Shown here: one piece after another, positions 52,175-64,000 of the stretch
How the letters are laid out: every line of letters begins with the position of its first letter
Numbering within the stretch: the first letter of the stretch is position 1
Position numbers and translations under genes: made by a program
From: Azolla caroliniana
Taxonomy: Eukaryota > Polypodiophyta
NCBI GenBank assembly: GCA_043228905.1
Contig: JBHGNT010000006.1
Location: 21,700,001 to 21,764,000 of the forward strand
DNA: 64,000 bases
Reading direction: 5' to 3'
The notes under the pieces: model-generated
Database searches by the model: none
Seen by the model: the letters and a program-made list of their open reading frames with translations, nothing else
What the model was told of the DNA's origin: nothing

Positions 52175-55100
52175 GACCATTGTATTTCCTACCAAAATGG
52201 TACGTAACATAGTAAAAATACTAAAGAGAAACCATAACCATATATAATATATAGGTACCTCAACCTAAATCTAATTTAAACCTTGGGTCATGGAGCATGA
52301 TGCGATTCTGAGTGTTTTATCTTCTCTCTATCCAGAGCATTATTGGAGATATTCGAAAAATAGAAATCGAAGTCGAACTTACAAACCTCGTCTAAATTAT
52401 TATTTTTGTCCCGATTCTCTCCCTTGTATCTTCCACTTTGTGTATTGGTGTAAAACACCATCAATACCATATCCTTATATCTTACAGCCACAGCTTTAGA
52501 ATGGATGGATGTAGCATGTTACTTTCCTCATTGTTTATAACCATGTAATTCATCAAAGGATAATAATATACAGAACTCTTATGGGATCATAAAGTGTTCC
52601 TTGAAAGTATTGTGTTTGTGTATATATATTCGTGTCTTCTTTAATCTACTCAAAACATTAACCCCAATGCAAAGGTAACAATCATACATTTTACCCTGAA
52701 ATCTCAACATTCTTTACATGCCCAAATAATAATGGAATTTGATCATATTTGTGATTCAGAAATGTGTTTGGTGTGGATTGGACTAATGATTAGATCTTGC
52801 TTGGTTAAGGGTAAGCCGAAAATCGAGACATCCAAGTCTTTGTATCATCCGCATCACTTGGGATATAAATTGTCAATAACCACCTTTCCATAAAGAGAAA
52901 AAGAAAATAAGGAAGTGTAAACCAATGCAAAGTTTGTCTATTCCACTATTAATTGTAGGATGCATTACTTCAACGCAAAACAACAGTACAACATTGTTTC
53001 GATTCTTTGGGTGTGCCTCCCATGCCAGGTGCCAACATATGGAGGTCAGTTAGTAGTCAATTGTTATTAAGAGCCCCAACTTCCCAAGTTTGAAAGTTTT
53101 AGCAAGCGAGGCGGTCAATTTTTGTTAAGATTACCAACTTCCAAGTTTGAAAAATTGTAAAAGTTGAATTAGAGGATAAAGGGGTTCATGTTTTTAAGGA
53201 AGGGATGCTTCGATCTTAATCTTCACTTTTTCCGAGATTTGGGTGAATATAGTTCAATATTCTGTGCTAAAAATATGTGCATGCATATATCTTTTGTAAC
53301 TCTTACCTTTCCTAATAACATGAGAAATGTTCATTCTAAACTTGTGACATAAATGATGCGCAACGAATCTCTCTCTCTCTCTCTCTACCTCCCTTAGCTA
53401 CCAATGCATAAGTCATAAATACATTGGTAAATAAGACACAATGCATTATATTGTGCCTTGCACGTAATGTCTTGTTTTTCTCTTACTTAATCTTAGATTG
53501 TATTGCTTCAAAGTAAAGGAGCATTGCAAAAAACATATGGCTATAGACTTAACAAACACAATGTTGTTTCTTCGGCATTATAATTCAACAAATAATTTGT
53601 TGTAGAAAAGGTAAGTATAGAGGTAAAAGTTGTGTTGATCTTAAGTGCATTATAAACTTGGGAACTTTGTTTTTTTCTGTGTGGTTTCTCTTAGATGTTG
53701 TCCCTAGCATCAAACTTTTAATTAGGGTACAAAATATAGAACCAAACCAAATAAAAAATTAAAGTTTTATGAACCAATGTTTTAACAAAAACGTAGTGGA
53801 CGTCTAGTTTCCGAAACTCGAAACTCTTTTTCATGGTCTGTTCCAAATGTAGATAATATTTCCACAGTAAAAACACATGGTTGCGGTTCTTCACCTTATC
53901 TTCCTCTCAAAATTGGGATTCCTTTTGTTTTTTTATCTTCAGAGTCAAAATTGGGTGTATTCTCGTGGGCAATCCATCCTTTATGATTGCACGCTCAAGA
54001 AATTCTCTAACTTTACAAGGACATCTATTGTCATTACCTTTTCATTGATCACTTTCAACACATTCCAAACTTTTTTCTTTTATTTGCTACACAGGACCAT
54101 AATCACTGTTCATGGGACTACATGAAGCTACTTTAAGGGTATTAGAAGGCTTAATGGTCACATATCTTAGCTACTATCTATGACTTAGAAACTTCACAAA
54201 AGGAACAATGTCGAATAGTACCACTTTCTTGTCATAAAAATGTAGCGAGTAAAAAGTATCCCCGTGTCATTTTGATTTATTTTAAAGCTAGTTTTCCAAT
54301 CAACATGGTTATATTTATTGTATTGAAGTCTTATTTCTAGGGAGCCAAAAGTTTAACTAACCACTAGATGACAAAAAACATAAGTGGCAAAAACAAGTAG
54401 ATATCCGAAGGCATTATATTCCCTACATATATATATATTTGTTTTAAGTAGATGCAGAATAAAAATACTAAAGGAAAACGTAACTTGGGCCTTGGCATCT
54501 CTATCTAAGGCAAGTATGAAACTTTCAATATGTCGATTAACACCACATAATACCTCATATTTTGAACTAAACAATTTCCAAACATCCTTATATTGGGCTA
54601 GAAGATCACATCGATCTGGCACGAATATCATGCAAGTAAGTTTTGATAAATGCATCATTTTCTCTTTGCACAAACTAGGAACAATTTGCCTTTCGATTTA
54701 ATAAAGACTTTACTTTTGTAAGTCAAGTCTTAACTAAGCAAGAAGTATTTCGAAAGCTTACTTTATATTAGGCATCGATATAGAAAAACATACTATCCTT
54801 CGTCCGTGATGGTTATGGATAGCCCTACATACATTTTTAAAAGCCTTATGCAATTGATAGTTTGGTTGATCCTTAGTTTACTCTGAACCATAAAAAAGAA
54901 CCTTATTTAGCAATTAGATCTAACAGCTCAAAATCTCCATATATAATACTAATAATAATCCAAGTTATAGTGTTGAGAAAAAAAAGAGAACAAAACATTC
55001 CCCTCCCATCTAATCAAATGTAGAGCGAATTATGCAACAAAACACGAGACTCTTTCTCTATAAGATTTGGATAGAAAAATCAAACAATATATTCGTCTCT

Positions 55101-56769
55101 AGATTATAATTTATGATCGTGCAAGTTTTATAATAGTTAAGGCACACTTACCAACATGTCGATGGAAATGATAGTCTTATATTTTCTTTCTAGGTTAATG
55201 TAGAAATAGTTAATGAATCATTAATCCACTTGGGTATTAGTATGCATGTGGGTTTACATAATAATGCCTCCCTAGATTTGTTGACAACCAGAAATTTGAT
55301 ATTATTCATACCTAGAGGCTAGGCCCATGGTAAACTAGAAGAATATTTCCAAATATTTTTGAAATTAAACATTGCCTACGCATGTGGTCCAACACCCATT
55401 GCGTTTCAAGCTCTATATATTGTACAATGTTACGTATGCAAATACATATGCGAAGATTTTCCTTGTGTTTACAACATTGCATTCATATTTGGTGCATAAC
55501 CTCAAACACTTGTTGTAATGTCACAAGAGAATGAAAGGCATGTTTATCACTCGAGCTTAATTGCCAATCCTCAAATACTCGAAAAGACCATGCTTGCAAT
55601 GGTTGACATTCAAATCATAAACTTATGCTCGATTTACAACTTAAAATTACTAATATATTTTCACATACTCACTAGCACAACTCATGAATCACTAATATGT
55701 CATTATTGTTTCAAGTAAAGGATATTTGTCTCGTTTTGCCCTTGGGATGACAAAGTAAAGGTTTGAAATCCCACTTAGCCTAATCTATCATGTCAACTCC
55801 CGACCCAATCAAACTTTAAGCCATTTACAAAAGTGACAAGAAAAAATTTATCTAATGAAAATTCCTTTCCTGTTTCAAGGAATTGATGGGATTAGTTACA
55901 CGTTTTAATTTATGCATAAAGGGAGTTTGTATATTATAGATATTGTGTGCATCTATATGAAGAGTTTTGGAGTGTTACTATGTGTAGAGATGAAACTCTG
56001 TAGACACGAGGGACCCATCTCAATTCATTTGTGATGTGATCCAAGATCCTCCTTTTGATTCCCATATCCATGTGCAAAGAGAATAAATGATGTGAGTGGT
56101 AGCACCATGATTACTAAGATTTGATTAGACTACCATCTATGCTTTGATATTCAAGTTTGTTCAATTTGAAACATCCAACGTGCACGCAAGCTAGAGAACG
56201 GGTAACAAAACCTTAAAGAAAGCTTGATTCATAAGTGAACCCACTAAAGTGCTTGTGAAACAAAATACAAGACGATAAAAAAATAGAGAAATGATAGAAA
56301 GCTTTAGATTGGAAGGCCTTGAATCAAATGCACATAAAGTATTCCTCACCCCTATGCAACTAATATAATATTGGGGTATCACAATTAATTATTTTACTTA
56401 TAATGTAGCTAAATGGATAGTGGTTTGGGGTACATGAATTTAGGGCAAGTTTATATATAAAGTAAAGGAGAGAAACTATGTATAATGAGTAGGGGACCTT
56501 TACCTTTTGTTTTAAAGATTATAGATTCATCTTCTTTTAAATACTAGAAAATATGTGTTAAACTAGAAATGAAAGGCTTTTCAAATCTTGGTGCTTGTAA
56601 TTAAGAAGGATATTCATTCACTAGAACTTGCAAACTAAACGAAGTTACGATTATTTTCGGTCAATCTCAAGGAAAGATGGCAATCATCTAGTTTTGGCTA
56701 AGGTTTTGAATATTTTGTTTTGCTTGTGTAAGGCTAATGGACATTAATATTATAAGTTTTCTCGTTAAT
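52175..56769. other. Intergenic sequence after the TAG gene
   Basis: AT-rich, with no gene supported. The first few hundred bases should hold the TAG 3' UTR; AATAATA words near 52560 could serve as a polyadenylation signal. A minus-strand frame at 54353-54673 (CDLLAQYKDVWKLFSSKYEV...) looks more protein-like than average but has no family I know. Confidence 0.5.
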
Positions 56770-56883
56770 GTTCTAATTAGCAATGGGCCTGGTTTGGGCT
56801 CAAGCCGAACCGAACTGTTAAGCCATGGTTTAAAGGTTTATAAGTTCCAAAATAATTAAATGGTTTGGTTTAGTTTTATTTAT

Positions 56884-57196
56884 GGGAAAAGTACCAGGAT
56901 ACCCTTGGAAGTTCGTCTATTTACCAAAATGCCCCTAGAAGTTCCAAATTTACCAAACTACCCCTATGTCTAAAAAATTACACTTTATAAAGTAATTATA
57001 CACTCAAATCTTTGGTAAATAGGGCTAGTTCAGGTCCATTTCTTCCATCTTTGGTAAATAGGGCTTGTAGATTTGAGTGTATAATTACTTTATAAAGTGT
57101 AATGTTTTGCACAGAGTGGTAGTTTGGTAAATTTAGAACTTCTAGGGGCATTCTGGTAAATAGACGAACTTCCAAGGATATCCTAGTACTTTTCCC
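56884..57196. mobile_element. Inverted-repeat MITE, copy 1
   Basis: This 313-bp element starts GGGAAAAGTACCAGGATACC and ends with the reverse complement. Each arm is about 128 bp and the spacer is short, so the transcript could fold into a long hairpin. It lies inside the hAT element; no clear target duplication was found. Confidence 0.82.
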
Positions 57197-57306
57197 TAAA
57201 AAATATTAGCCCAAAAACCTATAAACCTTTAAACCAAACCACTTAAACCTATAAACCGATAAACCCTAGTTTCAAAACCTAACTGAACCGTTTATTAATA
57301 AATAAA

Positions 57307-57688
57307 GGGAAAAGTACCAGGATACCCCTAGAAGTTCGTTTATTTACCAGAATGCCCCTGGAAGTTCCAAATTTACCAAACTACCCCTATGTCCAAAAAA
57401 TTACAGGGAAAAGTACCAGGTTACCCCTGGAAGTTCATCTATTTACTAGAATGCCCCTGGAAGTTCCAAATTTACCAAACTACCCATATGTCCAAAAAAT
57501 TACACTTTATAAAGTAATTATACACTCAAATCTACAAGCCCTATTTACCAAAATACCCTTAAAACACAAATTTCTTTACTTAAGAGATTCTTTGGGTCCT
57601 TTGTACTTACTTTATAAAGTGTATTTTTTTGGACATAGGGGTAGTTTGGTAAATTTGGAACTTCCAAGGGTATCTTGGTACTTTTCCC
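57307..57688. mobile_element. Inverted-repeat MITE, copy 2, with duplicated left arm
   Basis: Same family as 56884-57196. The left arm is present twice in tandem (57307-57405 and 57406 onward), and the right arm ends CTTTTCCC at 57688. Confidence 0.8.
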
Positions 57689-58012
57689 TTTTTTTTATCC
57701 CTTAAATGTTTATGTAATTTAATGGTTTTTATTGATTTAATTCACTTAACTTAAATGTTTATTTAATCTAATGGCTTAATTAATGCTTATTTAATTTATT
57801 GTATTTCTATTTATTTAATTTTTTAATTAGTTTGGCCTAAATGTGGTTAGGTTTAAACTTTTTATTAAATGGCTCGGTTTGATTTCAACTTTTCCCTAAA
57901 CGGTTTTGGTTTACTTTTTCTTAAATGGTTTGGTTTGGTTTTTGTTTTATATAAATGGTTTGGTTTCAAGGGAAAGAAACCGAACCGAACTGAGCCCATT
58001 GCTAGTTCTAAT

Positions 58013-59400
58013 AGGATATGTACATGTGCCGCCCTTTAACCATTCCTTTACATATTTATTACATTCATATGTAATTTTCCATCAAATGACAAGCTTCACT
58101 TGTAGGTGGGAAGTTTGGAAAATAGATGGTTTCGACATTAGTCAACTAGAGAGTGAGTTTATGAGGTGATCATGATTTACTATCATCCGAAAGAGTAACA
58201 TCATCGATGGTATACGTAGATTGCATTACATAAGTGTCTAGTTTTTCTATGTTCCAATATGGAATTTATAAAAATGAATAGTAGGCAAGTCTACTATTTG
58301 GAGGAACTTGTGTGAAGTGGGCATATTGAGTGAACAATGATGGAAACATCTTTTAATTGTAGTGTTGTATGATTTGCATTGTAATGTTGCTCGTGATTTA
58401 AAAATGCGCTCATGAGCATGGTGGTACCATAGTTCTCTTAACAATTGTCTTTTCATTTGGATATAGTAAACCTAGAAAACATAACTCAATGTCGAATTGA
58501 AATATCCACAATGTTTTAGACATTTCATACTTATTTAAGTTCAAGCTGTGGTGGTTGAATGGCTTACCAACTTGATGCATTACTACACACAATACGCAAT
58601 AGCTCATATAGGCTACGAAAATATTACGATGAAAGAATATATCTAGCTATATTAGAGTTGATTGTGTTGAACCCAACACCACATTCTCCCATTGCTAGTG
58701 ATCTACCCTCAATGAGGAAATGTCAATGTGATGATGCTACAACCAAATTCCCAATTTGACACATGTTTTGCCCCTCAAAACATGAAATGGAAAGTTATAC
58801 TTTGCAAATGGAATGCTTAGATGCCCCAAGGGTCTACCTACAATAACTAATCAATGGTGCCCCATGAAAACAATTGCAATGACATAGTCACCATGAAAAG
58901 TAGTGGTGGTCTAGTATGATGTGTGCCTCATGGTTGACCTTAGTAATGTTTTTGTCCATAGTAGCTCAATTTTGTGAGAAAGGAACATTTCACATCCCCA
59001 AGTTGATATGGAGATTATTACAAACAAATGAAAACAACTTGAGAAGTGCTCACATCCATAACCTGATATGTAGGTAACTACATATTTAAATGTTGATAAT
59101 GAGGGAAATCCAAACAAAAGTGTAAAGAAGACACTCATAATCATGGATAAAGCTGGTTAAAGAAACATTTTTTTCATTGGAGCATCGAATTTCCTCTTAA
59201 GTGGAACTTGTTGGCGATTCAGAAACCGATGGGTTTATTACGTATTCTAAGGATTAGTTTTCAAAAAAGAAAACTTATTAACATTAAACACAAGGTCCTA
59301 AGCGATTAATAAATAAGCACAAAAGAAAAGGAGACCATGTTAACATGTTCGATGATTGTGTTGTGCCTACATGCACATGCACATGGCACTCATGCCCAAG

Positions 59401-59466
<66 letters not shown>

Positions 59467-61702
59467 TGCACACAACTCCCTCTCTCCATATTGACCCTCG
59501 AAAGCGAGAAACACGTGTGCTAGATGATTTTTCAAACAACACTTGAAATAATTCCAGACAATATTAATCAAGGGCATTTGGGGAGTAACAAAAAAGCTTA
59601 GGCCTTTTGGGGAAGTAAATCTGGATTTTTTCTCAACTCATAATTGGATCTACTTGCAACAACTTAAAAGGTTACTAAAGTTTCCACCATATATATCATT
59701 GTAGTTTTGACATCTAAAGAAGCACCACTATAAACGTCAACATGTATAGATTCCAGCCCATATGGTAGATATATAGTTTATAAATCATCTAGACCTGGAT
59801 TAGTCTAATAAAATGGTGTATCCTTAGTCTTAGTTTATTGATCCTATAGATAGCAGATTCGGTTGATTACTGTAATTGATCTCAAGTTTCATCAACCAAT
59901 TTGTTCAATATTCATGCTGTCGAATACTATTTCAATGTTTGACACATGTGCCATTCCCTATACAATCTAAAAGACATAAAATTATGAATGATATCACTAT
60001 CAAGTTGTTGTTATCCTTACCAAATTTCATTTTCCTAATAACTACACATGTTTCTATAATCCCTCACATGTTTCAACTTCAAAAGCCCAAGTGTGTATGT
60101 TCTATCATTGAATTGTATATTTACTCAAAATGTAGCTTTTAAATTAGTTCCATTGCTATAATTGATGTTAACCAACCCTCTTTGGACATATTGAAAAATA
60201 ATGCATTAGCTCAAACTTAGTTCTCATTCATAAATTGTTGAATAAGATATTCTCTTAACCATAGCTATTGTTCATATTATTGCCATTATATATTTCTAAA
60301 ACATGTGCATTTCCACATATAATTTAAATAGTATATCATAAATTAAATTAACATCAAGTTGCACATTGCATTTTACACACAATTTTCCAAACATAAATTC
60401 AAATGCTCTCTCACCTTGCATATGTTTGCATTTAAACTCAAATTGTAAACTTTCCCATGACTGATTGCCCATTTGATCATTGTCAATTAAGCCTATGAAT
60501 CCTTCTCCAAGCCCATCGGGCATATGTTGTTCTACAAAACAAATTCATATGTTCGCTTATGAGATCATGAATCTGAATGCATTGATGCATTATCTACTAT
60601 CAATGCTTGATCATTCTCAATTTCCTTTAAAAAAAATCTTCAGGCTCAACAAATATATCATGATGATTTGGATCATATTTTAAGTAACACAAACATGCTT
60701 GCATTTAATGTGATCAGTTTGAATATACTAATGCAACATTTTAAATAATCATTAATTGTCACATCCAAGTTGTAAGAAATAAAACAGGTTAACACAAACA
60801 ATAAATGAAAGCAAGCATGTTGATGTCCAAAAAATAAGCTAAAATGAACTACCTTAGATGATGCTTTATGCAAAGCTCGAAAATTTCATCCAAACCAGAA
60901 ACCTCAAACAAGAACTTGTGTGCCACAATTTTGCCTATCCATGAAATTGTGTTATTAAGGCATATAATTTGACTCAGCTCTTACATCCACAAGTAGGCCA
61001 AATGATATGCTGGGGCTCTATTGAGCAATTTGCAATTGTCTCTAGTACCTTTCCTAGATCAGAGATGGTGTTTTCCTACAAAAAGGAGGCAAGCAAAACA
61101 CCTTTACATCCCTATTGTGGCGAACATAACGAGCACAAGCCTGAATTTAAATCTTTGTTTAGTGGAAGCACATCTAACCAGACCTCTTTACTGATGAATC
61201 TTTACAGTTATTCATACGACCGCATAGGGAAAATATAACCATATGGAAAAGAAGTGAAGTTTCAAGAATATTTCATTTACTAAACTTAACCAGGTTAAAC
61301 TGACAATCCATTGTTGAATTTTCATGTCTAGAATGATGTTTTTGATCAATTGCAAGTTACAAATGTACAGGGATAGATATAATTTACAACTGCAAAAAAG
61401 AACTAATCTAACCATAACAAACCACTGCATCTTAGCACTTGCCATATCCTCCATTGTCGATACCGTCCATCAGTACAAGCTTACTAGGAAACTTTTCTTT
61501 ACTAATCGCCCTTTCATAAATGAAACAATAGGAAAGTTACCGAAATAACACAAATATTGTAGGAATGTCATGAACAATTTTTGTGAATCCAAGGGATATA
61601 GTAGAAAACATGTGTATTTCTATTGGAGTTTTTGGTTTCCTTTATAAATATTTCCAACAGGCTAGTCTTAACCATTTTTAAAAGCACTGGGAAAGCTGGT
61701 CT
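58013..61702. other. Intergenic sequence before the ARC3-like gene
   Basis: AT-rich with no supported gene. It contains a (CT)n(CA)n microsatellite at 59401-59462. Short frames have no recognisable domain. Confidence 0.5.
59401..59462 (+). repeat. (CT)n(CA)n microsatellite
   Basis: About 8 CT units are followed by about 23 CA units. Confidence 0.92.
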
Positions 61703-64000
61703 TTAATTTTGCCCTGAATCTTCCATGAGCGATCGGGAAGCTAGAACTCCATTATCCCAAATTTCACACCACCTATATAGAAAAACTAGTTTAGAATTCG
61801 TTGTGGCACTTACCAAAAATACTAGAATACCTTTACTATGAAAGGGGTTCTGGTAAATATCCAGAATGATACGAGGATATTTAAATGCACAATTAGTAAC
61901 GTAGTACTTCGGTGAAAACAAAAATATTTGGGCGATTCAAATTGTACCTAAGTCCGCCCTCAATGGATATTGATTTTCCATGCCTCCAACCATCACGGAA
62001 ATGCCCAAAAAAGACATCTCCTTTTGCAGAATAATATCTTCCTTCTCCATTTGCCTTGCCCTTCCAGAAGTCCGCATATAAACGTTCCCCCGTATGAAAG
62101 TAGAACCAACCCTATAGCATATGTGACAGATTTATGTGTGGTTCACATATGGTGAAATTTGGTTTAAATCCCCAAAATTTCCATACTCCCTAAACCTATG
62201 CTATTGATGACGTGAAAAGACCTACGAACTTCTATATAGACACGTTGAAAGACCGCATTATCCTTTCTGGTACGAGACCCTCGGAAAGTTTAATGCTCAA
62301 TACACGATCCCCCAAAACTATGCTATGCATGACGTACAAAATGCTATGACATTCAATATGAAAATGTGTAAAGAATCATATTACTTTACTGCTAGAAAAA
62401 TTCGTCTCCAATGTGCAGAAACCCCTAAAACTACACTGCGATGATGTAAAAAGCTACAAATTCAATTACCTTGAATAAAAATTCATTTCTGATGCACAAC
62501 CTCCTAAATCTATGGTATAGATGGCACGAAAAGTTATGAATTTCACTATAAAATGTCTAGAGACTATAAAAATCATCATCATACTTGTTTGCTTCTAAAA
62601 CCTTTAGAAATTTAATTTTCCATGCATTACCCCTGCCCAAGATAATGGTTTGAAGTTAGAAATGTTTTTTCATGTTGTCCCATACATTGGATGTCTGCAA
62701 ACATGCAGTTACCCAAGAAACATGCACAAAAAATATGATGCCATAATAAATCAATTCCAAGAAAATTGACACTGAAAACAAAGTTGGATGAAAGAACCTT
62801 TCCATGCATTTGATCATCCCGCCAATTTCCTTGAAAGACATCACCGTTAGCATAGTAGAATGACCCAATCCCCACTCTCTTTCCTTGCTTCCACATGCCA
62901 TCATAGAAGCTTCCATCAGCATAGCCTAGACGACCCTACAACCAGACAACACATGACATATTTGTGCATATAGCCCATTAGAATAACCAGGTACCCTAAT
63001 TCTAAAGAAGCTCTAATTGCATAGTATAAAAGCATTAGCTTCATGTATCTTCTAGCACACATTAGGCATTCCCACAGATTATAGTCATGAAAGCAATGGG
63101 TCTGATGTTGCGAACGTTATATTTTAAATTATATACTAACACTTTGCTCCTGAATGCATATGGGTTAATCATAGTGAAATAAAAATATTTCAACAAAACA
63201 AGTGGACACTATATTACTATGCTTTATAGGCATCACTAATAAACATATATGATAGATGAAGATGTGACGTGAATTGCGCAAATGAAAGTAAGAGAACGCA
63301 TGCTGCATACCTTTCCCTCAGGCAGGCCTTCTTTACATCGTCCCTTGTATAGCCCATTTTTATACTTCATTTCAACCATTGGCGGGAGCTCTACTAAGCT
63401 TCTTTCTGATTCCTAGTCACACAGCATGTGAATGGTTATGAAGAACAATAATCTAGAATTACCTTTAATTATTTCACTAAATTCCCCAGATTTTTCATGA
63501 ATTTTGTAAACACCTTTGATCAACCCCCCAAAGAGAAAAAAAGGGAATGAATTGACCATTTAGTTTCTCAGGGAAAACAACAGCATTTGGGGAAATAAAG
63601 AAAAACCCTTGGGGATTTCCAAGTTTTTTCCTTTGGAAAATGCTTTCTCTAGTTATTTAGGCCAAAACTTTTGTCAACAAACCAGCATGGATGCAGCTCG
63701 TTGTGACAATAAGGATGAAACTTGTTTCGATTCTTCGCTCTCATCTTTCTTGAAAGCATTTGCAGATGCTGCATTATATATGTCTATTACTGCTTCCAAG
63801 CCACTAGTTATGACCCTGCTAATGAGCGGTGCAGCAAAATCAAATATTGCTTGGTTTGCCAAACCCCATTGCCTACCTTGGTCTTTTCCCATCAATGATT
63901 CACCCTTATATTCATTTGTAGATCTGATGCCAACTGGGGCCTGAAATGATGTGTTTCTATCAGAATCACCTAGATTCCCAAGTTTTTGTCGTGTCTGAGC
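61703..64000 (-). CDS. ARC3: MORN-repeat protein, ARC3-like chloroplast-division factor, 3' part
   Basis: Minus-strand exons: from beyond 64000 to 63683, 63412-63311, 62935-62798, 62111-61948, 61772-61703. All introns are GT-AG and phases agree, giving 263 visible residues and a TAA stop. About 110 residues of helix-rich linker (QWGLANQAIFDFAAPLISRV) are followed by five MORN repeats: KNGLYKGRCKEGLPEGKGRL, ADGSFYDGMWKQGKRVGIGS, ANGDVFQGNWRDDQMHGKGW, HTGERLYADFWKGKANGEGR and AKGDVFFGHFRDGWRHGKSI. The last exon reads RWCEIWDNGVL. ARC3 joins a degenerate FtsZ-like domain to C-terminal MORN repeats and places the plastid Z-ring. The GWFYFH...FWKGKANGE pattern and short C-terminus fit ARC3 as I recall it. 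The N-terminal FtsZ part would lie beyond the window, so other MORN proteins remain possible. Confidence 0.72.

Larger units (their letters stand above)
56778..58004. mobile_element. Non-autonomous hAT-type element with nested MITEs
   Basis: Terminal inverted repeats TAGCAATGGGC / GCCCATTGCTA are flanked by a perfect 8-bp duplication GTTCTAAT (56770-56777 and 58005-58012), the length typical of hAT transposons. Sub-terminal CCGAACCGAAC/GGTTTGG and AAACC runs are typical of plant hAT MITEs. There is no transposase. Two GGGAAAAGTACC elements sit inside it. Confidence 0.9.

Overview
The window reads as nuclear DNA of a land plant. Three things point there: a dense nest of Ty1/copia and Ty3/gypsy LTR retrotransposons primed by initiator-Met tRNA, genes with many GT-AG introns, and a MORN-repeat gene that resembles the chloroplast-division factor ARC3. 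Species cannot be fixed from sequence alone. Element names A to K below are mine.

Positions 1-31111 are one retrotransposon nest at least five levels deep. A minus-strand copia element E (1-116 and 29740-31111) has its gag zinc knuckle split by plus-strand copia A (117-29739). A carries three insertions: B (209-4171, minus, in A's 5' LTR), solo LTR K (8044-8460), and gypsy H (8502-28022, minus, in A's RNase H region). H is broken in its RT by a rearranged A-family fragment C (about 10235-13060) and in its protease by copia I (14551-25411, plus). I is broken in its gag by copia J (15620-21061, minus). J is intact: its two 633-bp LTRs differ by one base to my eye and it has an uninterrupted 1364-residue gag-pol ORF. 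Target-site duplications or resuming reading frames support each step.

Positions 31112-42351 hold older elements: a LINE-like C-terminal zinc-finger fragment, a decayed minus-strand copia F (31364-35090), an unassigned stretch with a 25-bp minisatellite, and a decayed plus-strand copia G (37580-42351) without a recognisable 5' LTR. A 777-bp fold-back follows (42376-43152), then CA/AT-rich simple sequence and about 2.3 kb without genes.

Positions 46930-52174 contain a purine-rich repetitive leader and a five-exon gene for a DNA-3-methyladenine glycosylase I (TAG family) base-excision-repair enzyme. It has a long repetitive N-terminal extension with an unresolved reading-frame problem and an acidic C-terminal tail. 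From 52175 to 61700 I see no convincing gene. That stretch contains a 1.2-kb hAT-type non-autonomous element with a perfect 8-bp target duplication, and two smaller inverted-repeat MITEs nested inside it. The last 2.3 kb is the 3' part of an ARC3-like MORN gene on the minus strand, running off the window end.

The most interesting new signal is a 10-11 bp inverted repeat that brackets the polypurine tract/LTR junction in four copia elements (B, G, I, J). In J both arms differ from the others but still pair, which suggests a conserved hairpin.
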